In this document: positions 1 to 10,399 of the stretch, one piece after another | Position numbering within the stretch: position 1 is the stretch's first letter | Layout of the letters: every line of letters starts with the position of its first letter | DNA from: Chondrus crispus | Lineage: Eukaryota; Rhodophyta; Florideophyceae; Gigartinales; Gigartinaceae | DNA: 64,000 nt | Reading direction: 5' to 3' | Assembly: GCF_000350225.1 (NCBI RefSeq) | Contig: NW_005179090.1 | Location: forward strand, 166,628 to 230,627 | Notes under the pieces: model-generated | Seen by the model: the letters and a program-made list of their open reading frames with translations, nothing else | Databases searched by the model: none | Told to the model about the DNA's origin: nothing | Program-made: the position numbers and the translations under genes

Positions 1-784
1 CGCCACCGCATGGGAAGAATCACCGCGGTTAAATACCAAAAACTCCACAGGCTCCCCTGTGGAGGTGGCTGCCACGCGACCGCGCGCCCGCGGTCGGCGC
101 GGGTTTTTCCGTACGGTGAGAACTCTCTGCAAGCCGGTCATGGTACAACTCGGCCGCGACGAGGACGTGTCGCGAAATAAGGAAGGGGGTCTGTAGTACA
201 ATTGCGTACCACGACTATCCCGGGGAGATGTGAACCGGACGGAAGAGCGGGTACTACTGTAGCGACCGGGCTTGCACGCGCCCGTAGCGGAGTACAGTAG
301 TACCCCGCGGGTCACACGTGCTACAACCGCTGGCGTGGCCACGGGCACACGTGTGTAATCCGTACGGTTATAAGTAGTAATTAGTAGTTAATGGCACGAA
401 TTTGTTAATTGTGTACAGTAGCTGGTATACAGTAAGTAACAGCTACTGTAGCAGGACAGGTGTCCTGGCGTCCCACTTAGGGGTTAAGACCAGGGGCACC
501 TGCCCCGTCCCAGTAAAGAGGAGGCAGACTCGCCTCCCTTCCCTTTACGGCTAAGTGCTAACACCGTTCCGGTTTTCCTTTAGCTCGGGCTTCTAACCCG
601 TGACCGGCCGTCCGGGTATAACACCACCGACCGGCTGCGCGTCACCGGCCACGTGAGCCTTCCCTCTTTTCGAGTCCATCCGTACGGTTTTTATCCGCGC
701 GTGGGTAACCCAGCGTCGCGTGCTCCCTCACCTCTAACCCCCCTCGTTCCGAGTGGTCGGGACGAAGGTAGCTATACCACAAAA
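1..784. other. Non-coding flank of unknown origin
   Basis: No reading frame here looks like a protein. The stretch is GC-rich and holds a small hairpin at 43-64 (8-bp arms, 6-base loop). It also has scattered CACGTG-type and TACAGTA-type motifs like those in other repeats of this window. It ends abruptly where copia reverse-transcriptase sequence starts near 785, so it is probably unrelated DNA or another repeat joined to a truncated retroelement. Confidence 0.4.
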
Positions 785-1667
785 ATGTCAATCCACGGAT
801 ATATGGCAGCGCTGCAGGAGATTCATTTGAGCAGAGAGAGAAGGAAGCAACCAGAAGCAAAGGCGAGCGAAATTGAAACAAGTCAACTGAGAAGCCTAGC
901 CGGCACTTGCTCTGGCTAGGAAAAGGTGTCTTGCCCCCCGCTGCATATGCGAGCTCCCACCTGCAACAGAAACTAAGCAATCTCAGAGTAGGTCATTTGA
1001 TGGAGGCCAACGAGATAGTCCGCAATATCAAGAAATTGAAACCAGTGATCCTGTTTCGTCGACCAACCAACGCCGGGAGCGCAATTGTTTCCACGTTCTC
1101 GGATGCATCTTTCAACATCGACTCGAGAAAGTTTTATGGACAAACGGGAGTGGTATGCGGAGTCCGAACAACGGCTAAGGACGGCACGGAATTGTACCAC
1201 ATTTTGGATTGGGTGAGCACTAAACAAAAACGGGTCAGCCACTCAAGTTACGGAGCGGAAATTTTGGCAAGCGCGGAGGGGGACGACCGCGGATTCTACT
1301 TAAAAATGGGGATGCGCTCACTTTTTCCCAATACGATGATGAAAAGCGAACTCGTCGTGGACTCGATGGGACTTTATGATACCATCACAACGCTACATGA
1401 AGGTAGCGAGTACAGACTGGGGCAAACAGTACAAAGGGTCCGTGACAGCTTCGAATCGGCGGAGGTGGATGTCATTAGATGGATACCTGGGACGAATAAC
1501 ATCGCAGATGCGCTGACAAAAAGGAATAACACCCTATGGAAATTGCTGAACGAGATATGTGCCACTGGACACTTGGATCCATCGCTTCTTCAAGGATACT
1601 CGCACGACAGCGCAGAATGGAAATAGCTAAGGCTAGTGGCTCAACGAACTTGAGCCACTGGGGGGAG
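785..1667 (+). mobile_element. 5'-truncated Ty1/copia fragment: end of RT plus RNase H
   Basis: The segment encodes the last part of a copia reverse transcriptase followed by its RNase H domain. It reads from about 785 (start MSIHGYMAALQE) to the GTLLWLGKG-like motif, loses one base near 907-909, and continues in another frame to a stop at 1624-1626. The RNase H part shows the copia features SYGAEILAS and NIADALTKR. It is clearly related in protein sequence to the second copia copy at 2769-3431, but the two are different families, since the presumed LTR starts do not match. A purine run (GGGGGGAG) at about 1660-1667 fits the polypurine tract. All upstream gag, protease, integrase and most of RT are missing, so this copy is dead. 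Confidence 0.85.
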
Positions 1668-2249
1668 TGTGGAATGCATCGGGCAAAATACAGTAGCAAA
1701 TGCATGAAAACAACAACAGCGATCATATCAGGGTCTTTTTGACAATACCGATTTGGCCATGCGGATGTCAGCGACAGTCACCGCGGATATGCGAAGGCGA
1801 GGGAAAGCGGAGATGCGAAGGCGAGGGAAAGCGGAGATGCGAAGGCGAGGGAAATCGGATATGCAAAGGCGAGTAAGCGGCGATGGGCCAAGCATGACCA
1901 TGACGAATGGTTGAGAAGGCCATTGCACAAGGGTGCAGGCGAAGGAAAGGCGGCAGGGCCTGCAGGGGCAGAGAGAATGCGAAAAAGGTTGGACCCCATA
2001 TCGGCTCAGCCGAATTGCGGAGCGATGGGCGAATAGAACGCGAATAGGAATGCGCGGAGGCTTCTTAAGCGGAGGTAGCGAGTAAAGAAAGATAGCGGCA
2101 GCAACGCCCAGCACCTGTGCTGAATCATCTGTTCCAACCGCCCTTCCCTCTTCCCTGTCGTATTGAAAGCGCAAGCGGCAGGCCCCACACGCTCCAACCA
2201 GAAACCGCAAGCGATGTCTGAGCATACGATAACTGTACGGTTGTAAGAT
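1668..2249 (+). repeat. Possible LTR of the copia fragment, including a minisatellite
   Basis: Sequence after the polypurine tract begins TGTGGAATGCATC, as an LTR would. No second copy is present in the window to fix its end, so the right border is a guess. The interior includes a 24-bp minisatellite. No protein was recognised on either strand. Confidence 0.3.
1789..1880. repeat. Minisatellite, 24-bp unit, about 3.8 copies
   Basis: Units begin at 1789, 1813, 1837 and 1861 with ATGCGAAGGCGAGGGAAA followed by a short variable tail. The first three are nearly identical and the fourth has several changes. Because 24 is a multiple of three, the repeat is open in several frames, which explains spurious repetitive peptides on the minus strand. 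It is not a gene. Confidence 0.9.
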
Positions 2250-2768
2250 TCTGAGACATGATATGGTAACTGGAAATTCAGTGGTAGGGGGTGAACGATA
2301 CTACAGGCGAAGTGATACGGAACAATGCTCCGGGAAGGAATATCCTTCCAATATCGTCTCTATCCTCCTTTTTCTCTCTCTTCTACAATCTGCATCACTG
2401 TATTATTTATGCTGTTCGTACGCGTCCTTTCGGACGACAAACTATATTGCGTTAGCGCTTTTCCCATCGGGCGGCAACCTTCGCCGCTGTGGCAATCGCT
2501 CTCGCCGTGGTGCGGCTGCAACTCGAATTGGACCGCACTCATCTTCTGTCACATGCCAGCCTGTGTCGGTCGTTTACATTGCTGTTCACGCCCGTTCACG
2601 AGGGTATCACTACCTTGTACGTGTCCACCTGTCGGTTCTCAGTAACATCCATTCTCCAAGAATGTGACACACCCCCCAGTCGCGATCGATGACTTGATGA
2701 GGGAAGCGACTCTGTTTGGTCTTTGAGGCTCCATACCACCGTGGCGTTCATGCGTATTCATATATGTT

Positions 2769-3431
2769 TTAAGTCCAAGTTGCACTGTTGACAAAGTATC
2801 CGTTGTCGAGGTCTATGTCTAGATATCCGTCTGAGCAGATGTGGTTCAAAATCCGTCCCAAGTCTGCTGATCTTTTTGTGAGTGCATCTGCAACGTTAAT
2901 TTTACCAGGTACCCATCTCATGCATTCGAGTTCGTTCGATTCGAAGCTGTGTCTCATTCGTTGAACTGTTGGTCTTAATCGATACTCGCTACTCTCATGT
3001 AGAGTTGTGATAGTATCGAATAAGCATCGGCTGTCTACAACCAGTTCGTGTTTGGTGATGACGTGTGGGAAGAGTCTGTTGATCGCATCCTTAAAATAGA
3101 ACCCTCGATCATCTGCGGTGGCTGCCGCAAGTATCTCCGCGCCATATGAGTAGTAGCTGATTCGGCTTTGTTTGTGACTTGTCCAGTCGACCGGATGGAA
3201 TATGTTTCGTGTGTTGTCTGCGTTTGTGATTCTGAGCCCGGAAAAGACACCTGCCTGCCCGTAGTCTCTGTCTTTAGGGTGAGCAGCGTCGAAAAAGGTA
3301 CAATACGTGACGGTGTCGGTGCCTTGTGGCTTTCTGAACGTTATCCATGGCCGAAGTAGCAAGATTTCTTTCAGCATATCATTGGCATCAACTAAATACT
3401 GAACTGATAGGTTGGCTAGTCGTTGTTGCAT
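2769..3431 (-). pseudogene. Copia RNase H domain
   Basis: This is the RNase H end of a copia polyprotein. Visible motifs are MQQRLANLSVQYLVDAN at the start, YYSYGAEILAAA in the middle and NVADALTKRS near the end, with a stop at 2769. The preceding RT frame (to 3416) overlaps by a few bases in another frame, so a one-base indel near 3425 separates the two. The domain aligns by eye with the RNase H of the + strand copia fragment at 785-1626. Confidence 0.85.
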
Positions 3432-5158
3432 AAGTGAACCACCAATGCCGCTTGGGGAATTACGCCATTGCAGAGGTACAGAAGAGTGTCTGGGAGTGCT
3501 CTGTATGACTTCGTCGCATCGGCTGTTGCATGCGCCTGACGTTGTTTTCTGCGTGTCCGTGTTATCGTTATCGGTCGTAGTCGGTCGAGATATCTCATCA
3601 TTGACATACGGATGTTACCGTGTTTGTCCTGTTCAATTTCGCATCCGTTAAAATGGAATCTTCCATCGACGACTACTTTGCCCACAGTAAATCTTTCTTG
3701 CAACCTGTCCATGAACTCGTGGATGTATTCCATTTTTCCACCGACAAGAAAATCATCGGTCACTTTGGCTACCATTAAAACAATCTCTGCATTCCTGTTA
3801 CGTCTCAAGAATAATTGGCTCAGTCCAAACACACGCTTGAGACCACGGCTAGATAACATCCAGTCCTCAACTGTCTTTTGCCACTGTCGCCCGGCCTCCA
3901 CGATTCCATATGATAGCTTGGTTAGTTTCCATAATACCCTCCGGTGAGTTGCATCGCGGCGGTACCACTCTCGAGACGGACGAACATAGATTGTGCGCTG
4001 TATGGGTCCGCTTTGGAGGTACGCGCCTTTGATGTCAGCTGCTCCAAGGCGAAATCCAAGAAAGGTGACCAGGGATAGAAGTAATCTGATTATGTTTAGT
4101 TGAGCCGTGGCTGAGTCCTTGCGAATAGAGTCCTTTTTATCATCTCTAATTCCATGAGGGACGATGCGCGACTTCAATTTTCGAGATCCGTCTTCTGAGG
4201 TTTTGATCTTACACACTATGTGTGATGTAATAATGTTGGCATCATTCGGCACGTCTCTCTCATTAACTGGCACGTATGAGTCGGTCCAATTGGCGCTATA
4301 TTCTTCCTCAAAAGCCTCATCGAGAATCCATTGCGGTGCGAATTCGAGTTTTCTGGCGATGACTTGTTGAGAGCCTATACAGTCGTACATGGATTCCAGA
4401 ATTTTGGCCTTGTCGGACTGGAGTGTGGCGACAATTTTTAGGTTGTATTGAGGTGTTACTGTGGCGTGTTTGCCCACATCATCGAAAGCCGATCGCTTGG
4501 TGACGCGGGTCAAGAGAGAGGAGACATTCCTCGGAGGAGATGCATTAGGCTGTGTGTTGGTCCGCACCCCCCGCTCCGAGCAGTTGTCTGCCTCAACTGA
4601 TCCATTCAGGGTGTATGTCATCAATTGCTGCGTGAGAGGGTGTCGGGGAGTGACGCGGACGTCTTCATAAGCTGGTTTAATTGTGGGGCCCCGGCAAGCT
4701 CGCCCATCTTTCAGTCTTCGGACCTCGAGGAAGTGACGATGAGGTTTCACGACTGTTGCTTTGAGCCATCTGTCGTCCTCGTTTTGCTTCGATGTGGCAT
4801 ACCACACCCACACCATGTCGCCAGATCCAAACATTCCGGGTGTGGGCGTATCTGGTCGGCGGGAGCGAAGGACGCGCTGAAGCGCGCGGGTGGTAACTTG
4901 ATGTGTATGTGCCTCCAGTAATTCCTGTGAGACGTATGTAGGTGGCACGCCGAGAAGGAATGGCTGATCATCAGCCATCCCTTCTAGCACGAGGCTATGA
5001 TAGCCTCGTGCTAGTTGAAAGGAGCTCAGAAGCTGAGAGCCGGAAAAGAGGTTGCAGAGAAAGGTGGAGCGGTTTACGAGAGTGTCAATGGGAACCTTTG
5101 GATGTTCCATAGCCAGTCGTCGGATGATGTCCTTGAGTGTTCCATTCTTGCGTTCCAC
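3416..5158 (-). pseudogene. Copia integrase C-terminus and reverse transcriptase
   Basis: A 580-codon open stretch. The first part is the integrase tail, starting MERKNGTLKDIIRR, with the GMFGSGDMVWVWY segment typical of copia integrase C-termini. The RT starts around codon 285 (APQWILDEAFEEEY, close to the copia entry motif). It has the first catalytic aspartate in GAADIKGAYLQ and the second pair in KVTDDFLVGG, where copia usually has YVDD. The C-terminus runs off frame at NGVIPQAAL, where homology continues in the RNase H ORF. The frame is open over a long distance, so the copy is not very old, but integrase and RNase H lie in other frames. Confidence 0.85.
4984..5014. repeat. 31-bp perfect palindrome inside copia integrase
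   Basis: Arms of 15 bp (CTAGCACGAGGCTAT and its complement) flank one central base. It lies in readable integrase-tail coding sequence (LARGYHSLVLEG), so it may be a constrained coincidence of coding sequence rather than an insertion. Confidence 0.85.
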
Positions 5159-6201
5159 GATTCCGAGCTTGTTATGACGTTTCGTTGGTCGTGCTTTGAA
5201 GGTGATGCCATGTGTATGGAGATATGCTGTTAGAGCCGACGGTGATACTTGTCATCTGCTGAGAGACTTTTTGAGGCGCCATGACGGCAGAGCCAAAGGC
5301 GCTCGTAGGCGTCGATTATTGCGGGAAGGCTGCGGTTTTGAACAACGCTTGCCTCACTGTAGCGAGTGCCAGTATCCGTGAGTACCAACAGAATGTGTCG
5401 TTCCCGGTAGTATCCTGTGTCCTGCGCGAAATGGGGTCTGTGGACAACAACGTAGGTGAAGTACACCTAGATCTCTTCCTTAAAGGCCTCGTTGACGTGT
5501 GTCAACGACACATTTTTTGACGGCAGCGGACGTCGGTGTTGAACGCACAGGTTGCATCCTGCATCGACCATGTCAATGGCTGCCTCCAAGTCGTCGGTAA
5601 GAATGCCGGCTGTCTTGCAAATGTCTTTCAGCTGTTCGGGGTGGACATGGGTGTAGCGGTGAACGCGCGTGGCGAACGAGCTCGGGTTTAGGTCAACGGA
5701 GCGATATAAGTTGCTGAGCAGGGATGTGACGTGACGAGGATATGCCGTGCTCGGACGTGGGAGAAGCTCCAGTCGAGTCCGTGGGCAATGCGGCTTATCG
5801 GGAGATTCCGGAGCTATGTAAGTGGAGAACGTGTGTAGTTGGCTATCCTGTGGTCATTGGATGTATAAGATGGGGTCTTTTGACAGATTGATCGCGTTTG
5901 CATATCTGCAAACGTCAAGTCCAAGGACAAGCGGAGAGAATCCATTAACCAAATCGAAAGATAGTCTGCAATTCTGGCCATCTCTGTCTTGTGCAGCGAG
6001 AACCCATGTGCAAACGATTAGCTTTGCATCGTTGCAATCCTGACCCCATCCATGGAGGTACGTATCGCGTGGAGCGGTGAGTCGCAACTGGTTTCCAAAT
6101 ACGTCGCAAAATTGCGTGGCCTCGACTAAGCCACCGGTTGAGGTTGGTGCTCCTAGGTCGTAGATGGGGTTCAGATCGCCTATAGGCAATCTGAACCCCA
6201 T
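5159..6201 (-). pseudogene. Broken copia protease and integrase core
   Basis: Two fragments are readable. At 5230-5466 the minus strand reads LVLTDTGTRYSEAS followed by an alpha-helical stretch, which fits the integrase core around the second catalytic aspartate. At 5854-6201 a 115-codon stretch (PRDTYLHGWGQDCND, VLGLDVCRYANAINLS) is probably the protease region, judged by its position. Stops and frameshifts separate them from each other and from the downstream frame at 5158. The zinc-binding N-terminus of integrase was not found. Confidence 0.55.
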
Positions 6202-6208
6202 CTACGAC
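6157..6208. repeat. 52-bp near-perfect palindrome at the inner end of the copia remnant
   Basis: Two 20-bp arms (6157-6176 and 6189-6208) are exact inverted copies. The 10 central bases GCCTATAGGC are themselves palindromic, with a single mismatched pair at 6177/6188. Copia-like protease homology stops here on the minus strand. A smaller perfect palindrome, GCTCCTTAAGGAGC, follows within 10 bases. Confidence 0.9.
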
Positions 6209-7056
6209 GTCGTGCTCCTTAAGGAGCAAAATGTGCCTGCCACAGCATGACGACCACAATGGGTCTGGAAAGCTCGTCGGTTCGTCCAAAGGGCCCATTC
6301 TCCTTCTCCGCGGGCGAATTCCGCGCGCCACGGATGGGGGCAGAGTAGCTTTTCGAGAGCACTTGGTGTGTCCTCCTGCCAGAGATTCCTATCGCTGCTT
6401 GGTTTTGCCTGGGGCAGAGGGTCGTGTTGGCATCGTTTCATACCCCCAGTCATATTTCCAAATTTTTGGCCGGTGGCGGTGGTTTGACTGCGCCGCTGCC
6501 CCCTCCATTCCGTCATCAGCTCTCGGATCTGATTGAACGCGTCACTGCTTATGCGCGCGCGCACTTAACGAGCGCATGCGGTTGCTGCTCGTCTGGTCCC
6601 TTTCCTCAGGGGTCGTCCCCTCCCGGGCAGTACGGACTGCCGGAGGCCTTGGAGTGGCGCGTTCGGAAAACGTCCATCACTTCGGCTTGATGTTCTTCCA
6701 GCGCGCTCGGTGCGCTGTACTATATTGGAATACGACGGAACTGCAACGGCTTCGTGAGTATAGCGCACCGGCGCATGTCGTCGTGTTCGTTGGGAGGTCG
6801 TATCCTCCATCCTTTCACTTGACGTCCCAGGGCTACTGTTCGTGACACAGTACGCCCTGTCTCACGACCCGCCTCTCGTCGGTGATGGCGGTTCGTGTCG
6901 CGTGGACTTGCGTTGTCCGTGCGTCGACTGGACATACCATGCTTCCCCGAAGTTGGTCGGCCACCCTCGTTGTGTCCTTGCGTAGACCCCCGCGCTTTCC
7001 GACTGCGAAGGGGGGTTTAATATTCCGGTCGACGGAGCGGTTGAGGGGCCCCCTCC
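6209..7056. other. Unassigned sequence between the copia and gypsy remnants
   Basis: Short frames on both strands lack any family motif. A purine-rich run on the minus strand (AAGGAGGGGG, near 7045-7054), directly after the gypsy pol stop, could be the gypsy polypurine tract, which would place its 3' LTR here. By eye no part matches the sequence beyond the gypsy gag at 14.4-14.9 kb, so a proper LTR pair is not demonstrated. Confidence 0.35.
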
Positions 7057-7719
7057 TTAAGAGTGAACGTCCGCGTTCACTTCGGAGTTGAGGTCCCTCC
7101 CCGTGCGTCTTCGAAGACGCAGCGCATATCGAGACACCAATTCTTCGGGGATGTGGGTGCATGCCGTCCAAGTGGGTTGGTCGTAGTCCGCCCACTTGAT
7201 GAGGAACTCCGTTGTTCCGTCTTCCATCTCTCGATGCTTGAGTAGCTTCTCCACGGCGTACTGTGTTCCCTCCCTGACCTTCTCGGCAAGGTCACGCGGG
7301 GTCGTCGTGCTCACCCGTGGCACGTCCATCGGCGGGGGCGCGTAAACGCAACGGTCTGCGAACACCCGCTTGGTGACGCCATCACGATCGATTGTGATGG
7401 TTCGACGATCGTTAACGAGGACACGGTACGGCCCCACGGCGGGCGAGGCGAGCTTGTTAGACGTCTTTTCCCCGTCGGTGGGGTTCAGGTAGATGAAGTT
7501 ACCTGGCTCGAGACGTGTGTTAACCGTTCGAACGCGCTTATCGAAGTCGCGTTTGTAACGGGCTTGCGTGCGTCGCAAGCTCCCGTAGGCCTTCTGGATC
7601 GTTGCGTCCAGGGTCTTGAGGAACTCCGCACGCTGCGTTCCCCTATCGGCAGGTGGAACGTCCCCGCCGGTTCGTCGAAGAGAAAACTCCGGGGGGGGGG
7701 CGGCTGAGCACGAGCGCAA
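7057..7719 (-). pseudogene. Gypsy integrase C-terminus with chromodomain
   Basis: The last 220 codons of pol. After the integrase tail (LEPGNFIYLNPTDGEK, then a YRVLVNDRRTITIDRDG beta strand region) comes a chromodomain: YAVEKLLKHREMEDG, then TEFLIKWADYD, then an acidic/aromatic helix ending VSRYALRLRRR. Chromodomains at this place are known in chromoviruses, where they steer integration to marked chromatin. The ORF overlaps the integrase core ORF in another frame, showing a frameshift near 7690, beside a run of nine or more C/G bases at about 7690-7700. Confidence 0.8.
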
Positions 7720-8806
7720 ACGGGGTCGTTCGTGTGGTTCGGTGTACGTGGGAGTTATATGCGTACGTTAACGGTCCCACGTACACGTCCCAGTCGTCTT
7801 GATGCTCGTTCACGTAATTGCGGAGCATCGACGCAATCGTTCCGTTATAGCGTTCCACCTGGCCGTTCGTCTGAGGGTGGTACGCTGACGTATAAAGGTT
7901 CGTAATTCCAAGCACTTGGCATGTGCTTTGGAAGAACTTTGCGTTGAACTGCGGTCCGTTGTCCGACAGTAGCGAGCGTGGGACGCCGTACTTAAAGACC
8001 CACGCTTCGCAAAACGCCACTGCGACGGTGTAGGCGGTTACCGTCCGCAGTGCTACGACCTGCGTTAACTTCGTAAAACGGTCGGTGATTACCAGGAGGA
8101 ATCGTTTCCCTGCCTTGGTCTTTGGGAGCGGTCCCAGTATATCGATCGCGAGGCTCTCCAACGGCCGCGTCGCCGGAAACAACCTTAATCGGTTTAGGTG
8201 TTTCCGAAGCTTGACGCCGTTCATCGCACAGGTTCGACAACCTCGTACGGTCGACGCGACGTCCGCGGCCAAGTGTGGGCAGTAGTACTCGCGACGGAGC
8301 GCGTAGTACATGCGGTTCTGCCCCGGATGCCCGGCGATGGCCGGGTTATGGCAGAGCCGCAGCAACCGGGCGCGTAGAGTCCGAGGGACCACCACCTGTA
8401 CGATATCAGGGTCGAAGGGGTGTCTCCGTTTGAGCACCCCTTGGTGGTCCTCGAAGAACGCGGAGTCCCGGGACTCTGACTGTCGTGCCAATACCGTTTG
8501 GCAGAAGTCATCCACGCGTTGTTCCTCGGCTATCTCCTCCATCGTAAGAGGGCCGGCAGGTCGTCCTGCGGAGGGGCGACCTGGGAACCGGACGTATCGG
8601 CTTCGAAGTCTTGGGCGCGATCGAGGTCCACGGCGTCGAACTCCTCGTTCTCTGCCCAGAAGGCGTCGGGTTCTTCTAGAGCAGGGGCTTCGTCGTCGCC
8701 CCTCGGCTCGTCGCGCGCTCGGGAGCGCAAATTCCTTCGGGATTTCGTTCGGTTCCTTGTGGTCACGAAGACGTGGTCGGCCTCGTGGTCGCAGCTCGCG
8801 GTGCAT
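7643..8806 (-). pseudogene. Gypsy integrase core
   Basis: The HHCC zinc finger is visible (HNPAIAGHPGQNRM ... CRTCAMNG). The DDE core follows, with first Asp in LAIDILGPLPKT, second Asp in LLSDNGPQFNAKFF and the Glu in GQVERYNGTIAS. Spacing between the second Asp and the Glu is near the usual 35 residues. The N-terminal 90 codons belong to an overlapping frame of the RNase H linker (8530-9663), so a frameshift lies near 8550-8600. Confidence 0.88.
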
Positions 8807-9663
8807 ACGTGGTCCGCGAGCTCATCCGAGACATCACGAACGGTCGTGCCCGTGTCGTAGGTGCGGATGTCGTCGTCCACCTCGACAGCCGGGCGAGGGT
8901 CGTCGGCGACCCTCGGTGATACGAGGCGTGACAGGGCGTCGGGGACCTGGTGCACGGGCCCGGGGCGGTACTGAATGGTGAAATCGTATTCAGCCAGACG
9001 TAGCCGCCACCGGGTGAGTCTTCCGGAGCTCTCGCTCAGGGACATGAGCCACCTCAGCGCGTCGTGATCCGTTCGGACGGTGAACTTCGTGCCCTCGACG
9101 TACGGGCGTAATGTGCGGACGGCCCACACTACAGCGAAGCCCTTGCGTTCCGTAGCGCTGTAGTTGCGTTCGCCGTCGTTTAACGAATGCGACCAATATC
9201 CGACGGGACGCCAGTCGTTGGCTTCGTCGTGTTCTTGCAGCAGCGTACACCCGAGTTGGTACGCACTTGCATCGGTATCGATCATGTACGGCCGACCGTA
9301 CCGCGGAAGCGCAAGTATCGGCGGAGCGATCATCCTTGCCTTGAGGTCCTCGAACGCTTGAAGCTGGGCCTCCGTCGGATTATCGAAGTCGGGGTCGGCG
9401 TCATTGCGGGTCATATCGGTTAGTGGTCGAGCTATCTTGGCAAACCCCTTGACGAAACGGCGGGAGACGTTGCACGCCCCGAGGAACGAGCGCACCTGCG
9501 TAAGCGTCCTCGGGAACGTGAACGTCTTGAAGGCGTCGGCCGCCGTGTCGGCCACGCTGAGCTTACCTGGGGATATCACGTGCCCCAGGTAATGCACCTT
9601 CGGACGGAAGAAGCTGCATTTCTTGAGCTTGAGGGATATACCGGCGGTCTTCAACAAGCTCAA
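8530..9663 (-). pseudogene. Gypsy RT thumb, RNase H and linker
   Basis: It begins inside RT (SLLKTAGISLKLKKCSFF, then VHYLGHVIS), followed by the connection region VRSFLGACNVSRRFVKGF. The RNase H follows with PYMIDTDASAYQLGC, ERNYSATERKGFAVVW, FTVRTDHDALRWL and PDALSRLVSP. The acidic tail to 8530 is the RNase H-integrase linker. The frame is intact across RNase H. Confidence 0.88.
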
Positions 9664-10365
9664 GACAGTGTCGAGGTGTTCGGCGTGCTCCTAGGTGCTG
9701 TTTCCCGAACGCACGAGCTCGTGCGTTCGGGAAAAAGCAATGACGTCGTCGAGGTATTCGAGACATATCTGACATTTTACGCCGGACAAGATGATGTCCA
9801 ATGCACGTTGGAAGGTGGACGGTGCCGCTTTGAGTCCGAACGGCATACGCAAATGGCGAAACGTACCCATATGCGTGGTGAACGTGGTCTTATCCCGGTC
9901 CTCCGGCGCGACCGGGATTTGTCAGTAGCCCGAATTGCAGTCGAGCGTAGTGAAGACGGCTGCATCCCCTAACGAATCGATGCAGTCGTCCATCCGGGGC
10001 AGCGGATACGAATCCGCTGCCGTCTTTGCGTTGAGACGTCGGTAGTCAACACAAAACCGAAGAGAGCCGTCTTTCTTCGGGACGAGCACCACCGGCGAAG
10101 CCCACTCGGTGCTCGCGAGTTCGATAACTCCGGCGTTCAACATCTTGTTGACTTCTTTAGCGACCATCTCACGCATGGCGGGCCCCTTTCGGTAGGGCAT
10201 AGAACGAATCGGTTTCGTCCCCGCCTCGAGTGGTATGCGGTGCTCCATTGCTCGTATCGTACCGAGCGCACCGCTCCACAGACTCGAATGCTTACGGAGC
10301 ATGTCGAGTACCTGTGCGCGGAGCTTGTCATTGTCGATGTATGACAAGTCCATTTCTTTTCCCAA
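9664..10365 (-). pseudogene. Gypsy reverse transcriptase with two inactivating changes
   Basis: The minus strand reads the RT fingers and palm (RSMPYRKGPAMREMV, WASPVVLVPKKDGSLRFC, VDYRRLNAKT, FTTLDCNSGY). At the conserved Tyr-Trp-Gln-Ile-Pro site the Trp codon is TGA (+ strand 9919-9921). The frame then continues through HMGTFRHLRMPFGLKAAPS to the catalytic LEYLDDVIAFSRT. Directly after this an inverted copy of the preceding 16 bases is inserted and brings a TAG stop. Apart from these lesions the catalytic YLDD is intact. Confidence 0.85.
9701..9734. repeat. 34-bp perfect palindrome produced by a templated insertion in gypsy RT
   Basis: The palindrome has no spacer (TTTCCCGAACGCACGAG and its complement). 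The downstream arm is part of a 27-bp in-frame insertion, judged against the conserved FSRT-HxEHLxxL motif of gypsy RT, that separates HE from EHAEHLDTVLSLL. It therefore looks like a local inverted duplication rather than an ancient stem. Confidence 0.85.
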
Positions 10366-10399
10366 TTCTCCGGCGAATTTTCGGGATCCTTATTTGTGG

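Larger units (their letters stand above)
2250..6208 (-). mobile_element. Degenerate Ty1/copia retrotransposon
   Basis: On the minus strand the order is protease-like region (about 6200-5854), integrase core (about 5500-5230), integrase C-terminus plus reverse transcriptase (5158-3416), RNase H (3431-2769), a polypurine tract (the + strand C run at 2671-2677) and an LTR-like sequence starting TGTCACATTC at 2669 and running down to roughly 2250. That order (IN before RT) is diagnostic of Ty1/copia. Reading frames are broken by several shifts and stops and no gag is recognised, so the copy is inactive. The inner end is marked by a 52-bp palindrome at 6157-6208. Confidence 0.8.

Noticed and set aside
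1789-1880. CRISPR-like array
   Set aside because: The 24-bp units are directly adjacent without unique spacers and this is a eukaryotic genome; it is a minisatellite.
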